DNA from: Pseudomonas nicosulfuronedens | GTDB lineage: Bacteria; Pseudomonadota; Gammaproteobacteria; Pseudomonadales; Pseudomonadaceae | DNA: 64,000 nt | Assembly (NCBI RefSeq): GCF_005877905.1 | Contig: NZ_SWDV01000012.1 | Span: forward strand, 1-64,000 | Direction of reading: 5' to 3' | In this document: one piece after another, positions 16,458 to 25,377 of the stretch | How the letters are laid out: each line of letters starts with the position of its first letter | Numbering within the stretch: position 1 is the stretch's first letter | The notes under the pieces: generated by a model | Seen by the model: only the letters and a program-made list of their open reading frames with translations | Told to the model about the DNA's origin: nothing | Databases searched by the model: none | Position numbers and translations under genes: made by a program

Positions 16458-17366
16458 ATGGATACTCTCAAGGCGTTGCACAGTTTCGTCCGCGCCGTGG
16501 AGCTGGGCAGTCTTTCCGCCGTGGCTCGCGAGTCCGGCACCAGCCAGCCAACGGTGAGCAAGACCATGGCGGCACTGGAGAGACAGGTCGGCGCGCAATT
16601 GCTGATTCGCAGCACCACTCGCGTGCAGCCCACCGAACAGGGTCGACGCTTCTACGAGCACGCCAGGCAGACACTGGAAAGCTATGCCGAGGGCGTCAGC
16701 GAAGCCCGCGGCGAGACCGAACAGGTGCGCGGCCGCCTGCGTATCAGCGCACCGGTGAGCCTGGGTGTGTTGCGTCTGAATGCGCTGCTGCTGGAGTTCA
16801 TGCAACGGCACCCGGATGTCGAGGTCGAGTTGCTGCTCAACGACCGCTTCGTCGACCTCGCCGAGGAAGGTATCGACCTCGCCCTGCGCCTGGGCGGCGA
16901 ATTGCCGGACCAACTGATTGCCCGCCCCCTGGCCCGCTCGCCACGTTATCTGGTCGCGTCACCGACGTGGATTTCGCGCCAGGCGACGCTGGGCAGCCCC
17001 GCCGACCTGCCGCTCTGCGACTATCTGCGTTTCGCCTGGCTCGACGCCGGGCAGAAGCTGCTGCTGAGCCACGCCGACGGGCGCGAGCTGAACCTCGCCA
17101 CCCGCAGCCGCTACACGGTGAACAGCTCCCTGGCGATCCGCGAGAGCTACTGCCTGGGCGCCGGCTTCGGCCTGACGCCGGCCTGGCTGGTGGCCGACCT
17201 GCTGGCCGACGGCACCCTGCAACGTCTCCTCCCGGATTGGCACGGGCCTACCCAGGAGGCCAGTCTGCTGTATCCTTCGCGCCGTTTTCTGCCGGCCCGG
17301 ACCCGCGCGCTGATCGACTTCCTCATCGAGCGCCTGCCGCGTCTGCCCGGTTTCGAGGCTCTGTGA
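16458..17366 (+). CDS. LysR family transcriptional regulator
   Basis: A 302-residue LysR-type regulator. The helix-turn-helix is at residues 1-60 (LKALHSFVRAVELGSLSAVARE, TVSKTMAALERQVG), and the effector domain follows (VRGRLRISAPVSLG). It belongs to the group with the VRGRLR linker. It is divergent from the SGNH hydrolase, which is the likely target. A palindrome lies between them. Confidence 0.92.
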   Translation: MDTLKALHSFVRAVELGSLSAVARESGTSQPTVSKTMAALERQVGAQLLIRSTTRVQPTEQGRRFYEHARQTLESYAEGVSEARGETEQVRGRLRISAPVSLGVLRLNALLLEFMQRHPDVEVELLLNDRFVDLAEEGIDLALRLGGELPDQLIARPLARSPRYLVASPTWISRQATLGSPADLPLCDYLRFAWLDAGQKLLLSHADGRELNLATRSRYTVNSSLAIRESYCLGAGFGLTPAWLVADLLADGTLQRLLPDWHGPTQEASLLYPSRRFLPARTRALIDFLIERLPRLPGFEAL

Positions 17367-17475
17367 GCCCTCGCGCGACCCTTGTGTAGCGCAGCGGCTA
17401 TGCTTTTCGCCAATGAGCAGAACCGGCGCGCCCACCGACCGGTCGAACCCTGACATTCGCCCCCGAGGGACTTGC

Positions 17476-18027
17476 ATGGGCAAGCAACACGTACCTTACC
17501 GGCTGGCCGCCCTGGCCCTGCCGCTGCTGCTGGCCGGCTGTTCCACCTCCGCCAGCAATCCCTGCGACCAACCGCTGAGCGGCGAGGCCTGCCGCCAGGA
17601 GCGCCTGCTCTACCAGAACGACATGCTGCAGGCGAAGCTGCTGATCGCCAGCGGTGACCTGGCCAACTACGAGCTGGCCGAGGCCCTGCTCGCCCGTTCC
17701 CTGGAGAAGGACGTACGCGGCGAAGCGAGCTTCTACATGGCGCTGCTGAAGATCAAGGAAGGCCCGCAGGTAGACGAAGTGCTGCCGCTACTGGAGAAGG
17801 CCGCCGATGCCGGCCAGCCCTACGCCGTGGCGCTGCTCTACAAGATCTGGTCCGAGCCCTTCCTGGTGGACCAGGCCGATCCGCAGAAGGCGAAACAGTA
17901 CCTGGAGGACTACGCCAACCTGGACGTCGCCAAGAGCGGCTACCCCTCCTTCGAGAAGGCCACCGCGCTGGTCAATTCCCTGCTCAGCGAACCGCCCGCC
18001 GTCGCTGACCGGCCAATGCAGCCCTAA
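17476..18027 (+). CDS. Lipoprotein, hypothetical
   Basis: A 183-residue lipoprotein with lipobox LAGC (C22). The mature part is helical, with segments like LASGDLANYELAEALLARSLE and KAADAGQPYAVALLYKIW that suggest TPR/Sel1-type repeats. GAGGGA at 17465-17470 supports the ATG at 17476. Its TAA stop overlaps the TAG stop of the convergent BrkB-type gene (18024-18027). Role unknown, probably periplasmic scaffolding. Confidence 0.75.
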   Translation: MGKQHVPYRLAALALPLLLAGCSTSASNPCDQPLSGEACRQERLLYQNDMLQAKLLIASGDLANYELAEALLARSLEKDVRGEASFYMALLKIKEGPQVDEVLPLLEKAADAGQPYAVALLYKIWSEPFLVDQADPQKAKQYLEDYANLDVAKSGYPSFEKATALVNSLLSEPPAVADRPMQP

Positions 18028-18929
18028 CTCTCGTCCGGCGTCGGTTCGGCCTGGGCGAAGGTGCGCTGGCCCTCGTCCTTGCCGTGAGGCAGATGGTGCT
18101 CGATCACCGCGTTGAGCTCCGCCCCCAGCAACAGCACCGCCGACGAGATGTAGAAGTACAACAGCAGCACGATGATCGCGCCGACACTGCCGTACATGGC
18201 GTTGTAGTCAGCAAAGTTCTTCACGTAGTAGCCGAACCCCAGCGACGCGGAAATCCACAGCACCACGGCGAGTACCGAGCCGGGAGTGATGAAGCGGAAT
18301 TTCTGCTGCACGTTGGGCGTGACGTAATAGATGATCGCCACCGCCATCATCATCAGCAGCACGATCAGCGGCCAGCGCAGGATGCTCCAGAGAATCACCA
18401 CGAAATCCTCCAGGCCCACCTTCGCGGCAATCCAGCCCATCACCTGCGGCCCGAGGATCATCAGCGCGGCAATCAGCATCAACATGGCCACCAGGCCGAA
18501 GGTGTAGAACAGCGACAGCGGAATGCGCTTCCACGCCGGGCGCGCCTCGCGCACGTCATACGCTGCATTGAGCGCTGTCATCAATGAGCGCACCGCCGCC
18601 GAGGACGACCACAGGGCGATCACGATACCGATGGACAGCAGGCCGCCCTGGCGCTGCTGCAATTGGTCGATCACCGGATTGACCTGGTCCAGCGCCTGGG
18701 TCGGCAGCACGTAGTCGGCTTGCTGACGGAGGAAGTCGAAGAACTCCGGCAGGTGCAGGAAGCCCAGTAGCGCGATGAGGAACAGCAGGAAGGGAAACAG
18801 CGAGAACAACCCCTGGTAGGCCAGCGCGGCGGCGTAAGTAGGCATCTCGTCGTCGAGGAATTCCTTCACCGTCAGGCTGATCAGTTTCCAGGGCCCCAGG
18901 CTGAGCCCACGCATGTCCATGAATCGCAT
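18024..18929 (-). CDS. YihY/BrkB family inner-membrane protein
   Basis: A 301-residue protein with about six TM helices and the family motifs MPTYAAALAYQGLFSLFPFL near residue 30, WSSSAAVRSLMTALN in the middle and GYYVKNFADYNAMYGSVGAIIVLLLYFYISS near the end, followed by GAELNAVIEH. The family includes E. coli YihY; its role is unsettled and the BrkB virulence label is historical. GGAGG precedes the start. A second ATG three codons in is possible. Confidence 0.9.
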   Translation of the reverse strand: MRFMDMRGLSLGPWKLISLTVKEFLDDEMPTYAAALAYQGLFSLFPFLLFLIALLGFLHLPEFFDFLRQQADYVLPTQALDQVNPVIDQLQQRQGGLLSIGIVIALWSSSAAVRSLMTALNAAYDVREARPAWKRIPLSLFYTFGLVAMLMLIAALMILGPQVMGWIAAKVGLEDFVVILWSILRWPLIVLLMMMAVAIIYYVTPNVQQKFRFITPGSVLAVVLWISASLGFGYYVKNFADYNAMYGSVGAIIVLLLYFYISSAVLLLGAELNAVIEHHLPHGKDEGQRTFAQAEPTPDES

Positions 18930-19084
18930 CCCGCACCATCCTCCCGATGAACGTCCCGCCTGCCGGCGGCTGCAGGGTGGACCCGCGCAACGCCGGCAAA
19001 GTTGCAACAAAAGCGCGACGCAGAGCGCCCGCCAGTACAGACCATAGCCGCTGGCGAGGCCTGGAGGCCAGAGCGGGGGCGGTT

Positions 19085-19519
19085 TCAGTCGGCCAGGCGA
19101 TAGACCTTGGCAAAGCGCTCGGCCTTGACCACGCCATAGTCGCCGGGGGCGTACTGCATGACCCAGTCCCCCGCGGAACCGCTGAGGCGGTCGCCACCGG
19201 CGGAGCGCAATAAGGTGAAGGGTTCGTCCATGCGCCGGGCGAGCACCGGACTGGGGATATTGCGGTAGGCGCCGGGCTCGCCATGGGCGAGCGCGGTGTC
19301 GGCGGGCCGGTATTTCGGATCGAAACGCTGGCGGGAAACCACCCAGCGCTCGCCCGTCGCGCCGCTGATGATCGCATCGCCGACGGCGTAACGGTTCGGG
19401 CCTTCGAGGCTCATCAATTCGCCTGTCGTAGTGGCGAATTCGACAGCGACGGTTTCGTCCTTCACCACGCGTTGCGCGGCAAGATCGGAGCGGAGGTCGA
19501 GTTGGGTCAGTTCGATCAT
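19085..19519 (-). CDS. PGDYG-motif protein
   Basis: A 144-residue soluble protein with the YAPGDYGVV segment near the C-terminus that defines the PGDYG family, and an internal YAVGDAIISGATGERWVVSRQRFDPKY segment that looks like a degenerate first copy of the same fold. Function is unknown to me. It stands alone between the BrkB-type gene and a secreted-protein gene. Confidence 0.7.
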   Translation of the reverse strand: MIELTQLDLRSDLAAQRVVKDETVAVEFATTTGELMSLEGPNRYAVGDAIISGATGERWVVSRQRFDPKYRPADTALAHGEPGAYRNIPSPVLARRMDEPFTLLRSAGGDRLSGSAGDWVMQYAPGDYGVVKAERFAKVYRLAD

Positions 19520-19754
19520 GGCGGGGCTGCGGACCTGCGGAAAAAGGTGGGGGGAACGCTGGGAGAAAGGCCGGTGGCAAGCCTACCCGCAAAAGAATCG
19601 CCCCGCGAGCGGCCAGCGGCTGGCGGTGCTCTACACTCACAGTCCATGAGCGCGCCGTCACGGCACACTCCAGCGAACCTGGCCATGCCCGGGCTGTCGC
19701 ACCTGTTGAGCCTGCACCTTCGCTCCACTCCCATCAGCCGTACAGGAATCTCCC

Positions 19755-20192
19755 ATGCCGTTTGCCCGTCTCGCCCTGCCCTTCCTGTTGCTCACCAGCC
19801 TTGCCGTCCACGCCGAAGACACCCCTGAAGAAGCGAAATTCCTCAAGGAGTCGGCGGACTATTTCGACCAGGTGACCAAGTCCAACCTGCCGCGCCAGGT
19901 GGACAAGGTGACCACCCTCAACAGCGTGCAGCTCGACCCGGCGAAGAAGATGCTGTATTACCGCTACGCCATCTCCAACCTGCGCCTGGACGCCATGGAC
20001 CTGGGCGCCCGCGCCAAGTTCGAGAACGGCCTGAAGAAGCAGCTCTCGGAGACCACCTGCCAGCAGCCCGACCTGCTGCAGCGCTTCCGCGAGCACCACC
20101 TGAGCGTCACCCACGAGTACGCCGGCAGCGACGCCAAGCCGCTGGCCAGCATCACCATCGACCCGCAGACCCTGAGCTGCGCCAAGACCTGA
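19755..20192 (+). CDS. Secreted hypothetical protein
   Basis: A 145-residue protein with a signal peptide of about 20 residues (cleavage near VHA-E). The mature part is mixed helix/strand with two late cysteines (TTCQQPD and LSCAKT) that may form a disulfide. Similar small exported proteins occur in pseudomonads, but I do not recognise a function. The next small gene starts 10 bases after the stop, so they may be co-transcribed. Confidence 0.7.
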   Translation: MPFARLALPFLLLTSLAVHAEDTPEEAKFLKESADYFDQVTKSNLPRQVDKVTTLNSVQLDPAKKMLYYRYAISNLRLDAMDLGARAKFENGLKKQLSETTCQQPDLLQRFREHHLSVTHEYAGSDAKPLASITIDPQTLSCAKT

Positions 20193-20202
20193 TCCCCCAC
20201 CG

Positions 20203-20391
20203 ATGAGCCGCGCCGACTACCACCAGGAAAACGCCCAGCGCGCCGAGGCCGAAGCCCGGCGCCTGCTGGCCGAACGCGACCCGCTCGGCGCCCGCTGGCT
20301 GCCCTGGGTGGCCGGCGAGCTTTACCGGCTGAGCCCGCCGCACTACGCCAACATGGTGCGGCGCGAACTGGAACGCCTGACCGCCGGCTGA
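20203..20391 (+). CDS. Small hypothetical protein
   Basis: A 62-residue soluble protein, helical and rich in Ala/Arg/Glu, with a WLPWVAGELYRL core and a C-terminal ANMVRRELERL helix. It begins 10 bases after the preceding gene. Coding character (GC-rich third positions, no stops) supports it. No function is recognised. Confidence 0.6.
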   Translation: MSRADYHQENAQRAEAEARRLLAERDPLGARWLPWVAGELYRLSPPHYANMVRRELERLTAG

Positions 20392-20464
20392 GCGGCCGCC
20401 TGCCACGGGACTATGCTGAAGCTGTCAGCTCTCGGCCCGAGGGCGTCCCCTGGAGGACAGGCTC

Positions 20465-20593
20465 GTGAAAGGTCTCGACGCGAAGAAACAAGCGAAGAAG
20501 AAGCCGCTGAAAACCGCGCATGAAAAGCGCATGGCCAAGCGGCAGAAGAAAACCGGCAAGTCGCTGCTGGGTACCCCGCAGCAACCGTCCTGA
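20465..20593 (+). CDS. 42-residue lysine-rich small protein
   Basis: A GTG-started ORF of 42 codons preceded by GGAGG at 20452-20456, eight bases before the start. About 14 of the 42 residues are lysine, with KKQAKKKPLK, HEKRMAKRQKKTGKS and an LLGTPQQPS tail. It is strongly basic and could bind nucleic acid or the ribosome, which is inference from composition only. The strong ribosome binding site is the main evidence that it is real. Confidence 0.6.
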   Translation: MKGLDAKKQAKKKPLKTAHEKRMAKRQKKTGKSLLGTPQQPS

Positions 20594-20653
20594 GGGTTCA
20601 CCCCTCGTATCGCGGATGGCCTCGCCGAGGGGCTGTCCGCCTCCCTGCTTTTC

Positions 20654-20731
20654 GTAGGAGCGAGCTTGCTCGCGAACAAGCTCGCCGGGGCACGACAGCA
20701 CCAAGCGGTTCGCGAGCAAGCTCGCTCCTAC
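20654..20731. repeat. REP pair
   Basis: A facing pair of the same REP family as 15058-15135 (GTAGGAGCGAGC and its inverse) with a spacer of about 30 bases. It sits between the lysine-rich ORF and the 3' end of the mutarotase gene and may act as a terminator for both. Confidence 0.9.
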
Positions 20732-20760
20732 AGCTTGGCCAACCCGTTGAAATCAGCCGG

Positions 20761-21597
20761 TCAGACCAGACCGGCGCGCAGGTTCAGCAGCATGCGTTCG
20801 CCCTGGGCGAGGATCAGCCCACCCGCGCGATAACCGGCAGCGCCGATGCACAGGAAGCGCTCCGCCTCACCCGGCTCCACCTGCTCGACCGCGCGGCTGC
20901 CCGGGTGCCAGATGACGCTGCCGGCGCTGGTGTTCTTGTCGATGCGCAGGCGGCGCTGCCAACCGGCATCTTCCAGGACCAGGGAACCGGTGTTGTAGAG
21001 CACCTGCTTGACCGCGCCACGGGGCGCCCAGGTATTGGGCAGGCCGCTGGCCTTGCCGTCCAGTTCCATGCCATGGACCACCGAGCGACGCAGCGATCCC
21101 ACGCGCCAGTAGGGTTGCAGGGCGAAGCTGAACAGGCAGTCGCTATCATCCTCGTGGTAGCTGGAGAGTTCGATATCCAGATCCTGACCCAGGCGCGCTT
21201 CCAGACGCACATGCCAGTCCTCGATATCCAGCTGCCAGCTGACCACTGCTTTCTGATCGTCGGCCCAGGCATCGAGCATGCGCCATTCGCGCTGGCGCGC
21301 CCAGCCATGCTGGGGCCAGTCGGCCTCGGTGGGATGGCTGCCGAACCAGGGCCAGCAGACCGGGATGCCGCCACGGATCGGCGCCGTGCTCAGGCTCGGC
21401 CACTGGCTGGAACACCACAGCAGCGGGCGCGCGCCGCGCGGCTGGAAGTGCAGCAGCTGCGCGCCCTGGCGGCTGAAGACCGCCTGGCATTGAGGGTGGT
21501 CGATGAGCAGCAGGTCGCGACGCTGGAAGCGCACCCAGTCGAAGGGGCGCTTGCCCCGCATGGAATGAAAAAAGCGCTGAAGCGGATGCTCGAGCAT
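20761..21597 (-). CDS. D-hexose-6-phosphate mutarotase (YeaD family)
   Basis: A 278-residue protein of the aldose-1-epimerase fold, glucose-6-phosphate epimerase branch: FSRQGAQLLHFQPRGARPLLWCS, IRGGIPVCWPWFGSHP, HGWARQREW and the late IWHPGSRAVEQVEPGEAERFLCIG. It interconverts alpha and beta hexose-6-phosphates. It lies downstream of oprB on the same strand, past a terminator, at the edge of the glucose locus. An upstream GTG at 21663 would overlap the palindrome at 21653-21667; the ATG at 21597 is preferred. Confidence 0.88.
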   Translation of the reverse strand: MLEHPLQRFFHSMRGKRPFDWVRFQRRDLLLIDHPQCQAVFSRQGAQLLHFQPRGARPLLWCSSQWPSLSTAPIRGGIPVCWPWFGSHPTEADWPQHGWARQREWRMLDAWADDQKAVVSWQLDIEDWHVRLEARLGQDLDIELSSYHEDDSDCLFSFALQPYWRVGSLRRSVVHGMELDGKASGLPNTWAPRGAVKQVLYNTGSLVLEDAGWQRRLRIDKNTSAGSVIWHPGSRAVEQVEPGEAERFLCIGAAGYRAGGLILAQGERMLLNLRAGLV

Positions 21598-21652
21598 GGT
21601 CCGAATGTCCTGATCCAATCCCTGCCCGGACATTCCGGGGCGTGAAGATCTC

Positions 21653-21667
21653 TGTAGTTTCACTACA
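21653..21667. promoter_or_regulatory. Perfect palindrome upstream of the mutarotase gene
   Basis: TGTAGT-TTC-ACTACA, 56 bases before the chosen mutarotase start. The TGTARTNNNAYTACA form resembles the HexR operator described in other gammaproteobacteria. HexR control is inferred from this resemblance and from the sugar-phosphate context. Confidence 0.5.
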
Positions 21668-21776
21668 TCTTACAGAAAAGGCGGCGATTCTAACCGCAAA
21701 GCCTAGTCACGCGCAGCGCCCGCGCCAATGAAAAAGGGTTCCTCGCCCGCTCCGGGTACGCCCGCCTCTGGCTTCT

Positions 21777-21847
21777 GCAGGAGCGAGCTTGCTCGCGAAC
21801 CACACGAACATCGGTGCCAGGTCATTCGCGAGCAAGCTCGCTCCTAC
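21777..21847. repeat. REP pair
   Basis: A facing REP pair of the window's main family; the left arm reads GCAGGAGCGAGC (one base off the usual GTAGGAGC), the right arm is standard. It lies between the oprB terminator and the mutarotase promoter. Confidence 0.85.
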
Positions 21848-21882
21848 GAAAAGCCGCCCCGTTCAAGCACCGGGGAACGCGC

Positions 21883-21908
21883 AAAAAAAGCCCGTCGCAA
21901 GGACGGGC
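21883..21908 (-). terminator. Rho-independent terminator of oprB
   Basis: Read on the minus strand: GCCCGTC, loop CTTGC, GACGGGC, then seven T. It starts 21 bases after the oprB stop and ends the gts-oprB unit. Confidence 0.92.
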
Positions 21909-21929
21909 CAGGTTCGCACCAGGGAGCAA

Positions 21930-23288
21930 TCAGAAGCTGGACTGGATCTTCAGCCCGGCCACCACGGCGTTGTTGACCTCGTCCACGCCGCCCGGATGAC
22001 GGATGTACTGCAGGTTCGGCCGCACGGTGAGCCAATTGGTCACATGCACTCCGTAGTACAGCTCGGCGTTGTACTCGGTGTCCTGGATGGGCTGGTACAG
22101 CGGGTTGTCGTAGTCGTCGATGCCATTGACCTGGTTCACCAGACGCTGGCGGTCCTGCACATCGTCGTTGACGTGGATGCGCGCCACGCCGAAGCCGATG
22201 TCGTCCTTGGGCCGCGCATCGAACGGGCCTTTGTAGACGACGCCGAGCTGCTGGTAGTTGTCGACGGTGTTGGTGGCCTTGTCGTGCACGGTGAAGTTGG
22301 CGAACAGGCTCAGGCCGCGCGAAGCATCGCCGTTGTGCGCAGTGACCTGCTGCTGTGCCACCACCCACCAGCCGTGCTTGCCGCTGTGGGTCTTGGCCGG
22401 CTCGCCGGTGAGCGCCAGGGGATTGCCGTTGACGTCGTCGTACACGTCGTCGGCCTCGGCGGTACTGTAGTAGTAGCCCAGGCGGTATTCGCCGGGCAGC
22501 TGCTGGGCGCCGACCTTGGGCATCCACACCAGCTCCACTGGCAGGATGGTGCCCTTGGTGCCGCTGCCGTTGAGCTTGAAGCCGTTGCCGGTTTCCAGGT
22601 TCGACGGGTTCTGGTTGTAGGCGCCGACCTGCGCGTACCACTCATCGTTGAAGTTCCACTTCACCCGCGCTGCCCACTGGCTGACCGGCCAGTTGTACCA
22701 GATGCCGCCGACCCAGTTGCCCACCTGCGAGCCGCAGAAGGCCAGGTTCTGGAAGTCGCAGGGGAAGCTGTTGAAGTCCTCGCCCTCGCCGAAGCGGCCG
22801 ACCTTCACGTCCAGCGCGCCGTCGAAGTACTGCTGCTTGATCCACATCTGCGTCAGGCGCCAGGTCTGGCCACGGCCCCAGACTTCCTGCACGGAGCTGA
22901 ACTGCCCGGCGCGCGGGTCGCTGATGCGGTCGTTGGAGAGGTTGCGACCGCTGCGCTCGGTCACCGTCAGCTGAAACTCGGTGGCGTCCCAGCCGAGGAT
23001 CTTCTGCAGGTCCAGGTGGGTGCCGAGGGCGAACTGGTCGGAGTAGCGCGCGGTGGTGTGCTGGTCGTAGCCGCCGCCCAGGTTGCTGGCGACCTCGCCG
23101 ACGTAGTCGAGCTTGAAGTCGTAGCCCTTCTCCAGCAGTTCGGTGCGCTTGCCGCCCCAGTCACCCAGGCCCCACTTGGACTCGGATGAGAAGGCATCGG
23201 CGGCATGGGCGACGTTGCCCACACAACCCAGTGCAAGCAGGCAGCCCAGGGTTCGTGCGGCGGGCCGGTTCTTGTTGTTCTTGTGCAT
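21930..23288 (-). CDS. oprB: Carbohydrate porin OprB
   Basis: A 452-residue outer-membrane porin with a signal peptide (cleavage near VAHA-A). The mature start KWGLGDWGGKRTELLEKGYDF, the beta-barrel with alternating aromatic strands and the C-terminal phenylalanine (KIQSSF) match the OprB family, which lets glucose and related sugars through the outer membrane. It follows gtsD by 71 bases on the same strand and ends at a strong terminator. The first codons carry an A-rich Hfq/Crc-type motif. Confidence 0.95.
   Translation of the reverse strand: MHKNNKNRPAARTLGCLLALGCVGNVAHAADAFSSESKWGLGDWGGKRTELLEKGYDFKLDYVGEVASNLGGGYDQHTTARYSDQFALGTHLDLQKILGWDATEFQLTVTERSGRNLSNDRISDPRAGQFSSVQEVWGRGQTWRLTQMWIKQQYFDGALDVKVGRFGEGEDFNSFPCDFQNLAFCGSQVGNWVGGIWYNWPVSQWAARVKWNFNDEWYAQVGAYNQNPSNLETGNGFKLNGSGTKGTILPVELVWMPKVGAQQLPGEYRLGYYYSTAEADDVYDDVNGNPLALTGEPAKTHSGKHGWWVVAQQQVTAHNGDASRGLSLFANFTVHDKATNTVDNYQQLGVVYKGPFDARPKDDIGFGVARIHVNDDVQDRQRLVNQVNGIDDYDNPLYQPIQDTEYNAELYYGVHVTNWLTVRPNLQYIRHPGGVDEVNNAVVAGLKIQSSF
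23268..23284 (-). promoter_or_regulatory. Hfq/Crc-type A-rich motif in the first oprB codons
   Basis: On the mRNA strand the codons after ATG CAC read AAG AAC AAC AAG AAC, five A-A-N triplets in a row, as in Hfq distal-face/Crc sites of pseudomonads. Binding here would block initiation during catabolite repression. The same 15 bases occur in the gltR leader. Confidence 0.7.
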
Positions 23289-23359
23289 CTCCAGCGTCCT
23301 CGTTGTCTTGGTTTGAAGCGTAGTTTCAGGCAGTGAATTTCAAGCAGTAGTCATGCAGA

Positions 23360-24520
23360 TCAGGAGTGCTTCTGTCGGGCCAACGGCGTCACCTTGTTCG
23401 CACCGTCGCCGCGGGGCTCGGCACGCAGGCGCTCGCCGCTTTGCGCGTCGAACAGCAAAGCGCGGGAAGGATCGAAACGCAGTTGCAGCGAAGAGCCCGG
23501 CTGCGGCGCCTGGTCCGGGGCGAGGCGGCAGCAGACCTTGGCACCGTTGAGCGTGACGAAGGCCAGGGTGTCCGGGCCGGTAGGCTCGACCACCTCGACT
23601 TCGGCGCGCAGGTCGCTCGGGCCGTTGGCGCCATCGATGGCCAACTGCACCTGTTCCGGGCGCACGCCGAGGATCAGCTCGCGGCCCTCGATCAGCCCGG
23701 CATCCAGTTGCAGCGGCAGTTCGCAACGGTCCTGGCCGCTGTCCAGCAGACCGACCAGCCGGCCGCCCTGCTGCTGCACCTTGAGCGGAATGAAATTCAT
23801 CGGCGGCGAGCCGATGAAGCTGGCGACGAACAGGTTCGCCGGGGCGTTGTAGATCTGCTGCGGCGTGCCGAACTGCTGGACGATGCCGTCCTTCATCACC
23901 GCCACCTTGTCACCCAGGGTCATGGCCTCGATCTGGTCGTGGGTCACGTACACCGTGGTGGTCTTCAGGCGCTGGTGCATCAGCTTGATTTCGGTGCGCA
24001 TTTCCACGCGCAGCTTGGCGTCGAGGTTCGACAGCGGTTCGTCGAACAGGTAGATCTTCGGCCGCCGCGCCAGCGCCCGGCCCATGGCCACGCGCTGCTG
24101 CTGGCCGCCGGAGAGCTGCGAAGGCTTGCGCTCGAGCAGGTGCTCGATCTGCAGCAGCTTGGAGACCCGCGCCACTTCGGCATCGATCTCGGCCCTGGGC
24201 AGCTTGCGGATCTTCAGGCCGAAGGCGATGTTCTCGCGCACGCTCATGGTCGGGTACAGCGCATAGGACTGGAACACCATGGCGATGTCGCGATCCTTCG
24301 GGCTCATGCCGCTGATGTCCTGGCCATCCACCAGGATCGCGCCGCCGGTGACGTTCTCCAGCCCGGCGATGCAGTTCATCAGGGTGGATTTGCCGCAGCC
24401 GGAGGGGCCGACCAGGATCAGGAACTCACCCGAATCGATCGACAGGTTGATCGACTTCAGGGTGTCCGCCAGGCCGGCGCCGTAGGACTTGTGCAGGTTG
24501 TGCAGTTCAAGGGTGGACAT
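23360..24520 (-). CDS. gtsD: Glucose/mannose ABC transporter ATPase GtsD
   Basis: A 386-residue MalK-type ATPase: Walker [10 protein letters not shown] near residue 37, Q-loop, signature LSGGQQQR, Walker B IYLFDEP, D-loop SNLDAKLR, His switch THDQIEA, then C-terminal OB-like regulatory domains. It powers glucose import with GtsABC. It follows gtsC by 11 bases and precedes oprB, the order known from P. aeruginosa (PA3190-PA3186). Confidence 0.95.
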   Translation of the reverse strand: MSTLELHNLHKSYGAGLADTLKSINLSIDSGEFLILVGPSGCGKSTLMNCIAGLENVTGGAILVDGQDISGMSPKDRDIAMVFQSYALYPTMSVRENIAFGLKIRKLPRAEIDAEVARVSKLLQIEHLLERKPSQLSGGQQQRVAMGRALARRPKIYLFDEPLSNLDAKLRVEMRTEIKLMHQRLKTTTVYVTHDQIEAMTLGDKVAVMKDGIVQQFGTPQQIYNAPANLFVASFIGSPPMNFIPLKVQQQGGRLVGLLDSGQDRCELPLQLDAGLIEGRELILGVRPEQVQLAIDGANGPSDLRAEVEVVEPTGPDTLAFVTLNGAKVCCRLAPDQAPQPGSSLQLRFDPSRALLFDAQSGERLRAEPRGDGANKVTPLARQKHS

Positions 24521-24531
24521 CGGTGCTTACC

Positions 24532-25377
24532 TCAACCTTTGACGGCGCCGGCAGTGAGCCCGCGCACGAAGTACTTGCCGGCCAGTACATAGACCACCAG
24601 CGTGGGCAGCGCAGCGATCATCGCGGCGGCCATGTCGACGTTGTATTCCTTCACCCCGGTGCTGATGTTCACCAGGTTGTTCAGCGCCACGGTGATCGGC
24701 TGGGCATCGCCGCTGGCGAACACCACGCCGAAGAGGAAGTCGTTCCAGATCTGGGTGAACTGCCAGATCAGGCAGACCATCACGATGGGCGTGGACATGG
24801 GCATCAGGATGCGCAGGAAGATGGTGAAGAAGCCGGCGCCGTCCAGCCGCGCGGCCTTCACCAGGGCATCGGGAATCGCCACGAAGTAGTTGCGGAAGAA
24901 CAGCGTGGTGAAGGCCAGGCCATAGATGCAATGGACCATCACCAGGCCGGTGGTGGTGTTGGCCAGGCCCAGCTTGCCGAGGGTGAAGGACATCGGCAGG
25001 AGGATCACCTGGAACGGCAGGAAGCAGCCGAACAGCAGCGCGCCGAAGAACAGCTGCGAGCCGCGGAAGCGCCACATCGACAGCACGTAGCCGTTCATGG
25101 CGCCAATGAAAGTGGAGATCAGTACACCCGGCACGGTGATCTTCACCGAGTTCCAGAAGTAGTCGCCCACTGCGCCCCAAGCTTTCAACCAACCGACCGC
25201 GGTGAACACCTCCGGCAGTGCCAGCAGATTGCTGTTACGGATGTCCTCGGGTGATTTGAAGCTGGTCAGCAGCATCACCAGCAGCGGGATCACGTACAGC
25301 GCCACGGCGCCCCAGAGGGTCGCGTACACCGCCAGGCGACTGAAGCTGAAGGCGGGTTTGAGGGTCGCATCAGTCAT
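24532..25377 (-). CDS. gtsC: Sugar ABC transporter permease GtsC
   Basis: A 281-residue MalG-type permease with six TM helices; the EAA loop is VAIPDALVKAARLDGAGFFTIFLRILMP. It pairs with GtsB. Its start overlaps the end of gtsB by 8 bases, a sign of translational coupling. Confidence 0.95.
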   Translation of the reverse strand: MTDATLKPAFSFSRLAVYATLWGAVALYVIPLLVMLLTSFKSPEDIRNSNLLALPEVFTAVGWLKAWGAVGDYFWNSVKITVPGVLISTFIGAMNGYVLSMWRFRGSQLFFGALLFGCFLPFQVILLPMSFTLGKLGLANTTTGLVMVHCIYGLAFTTLFFRNYFVAIPDALVKAARLDGAGFFTIFLRILMPMSTPIVMVCLIWQFTQIWNDFLFGVVFASGDAQPITVALNNLVNISTGVKEYNVDMAAAMIAALPTLVVYVLAGKYFVRGLTAGAVKG

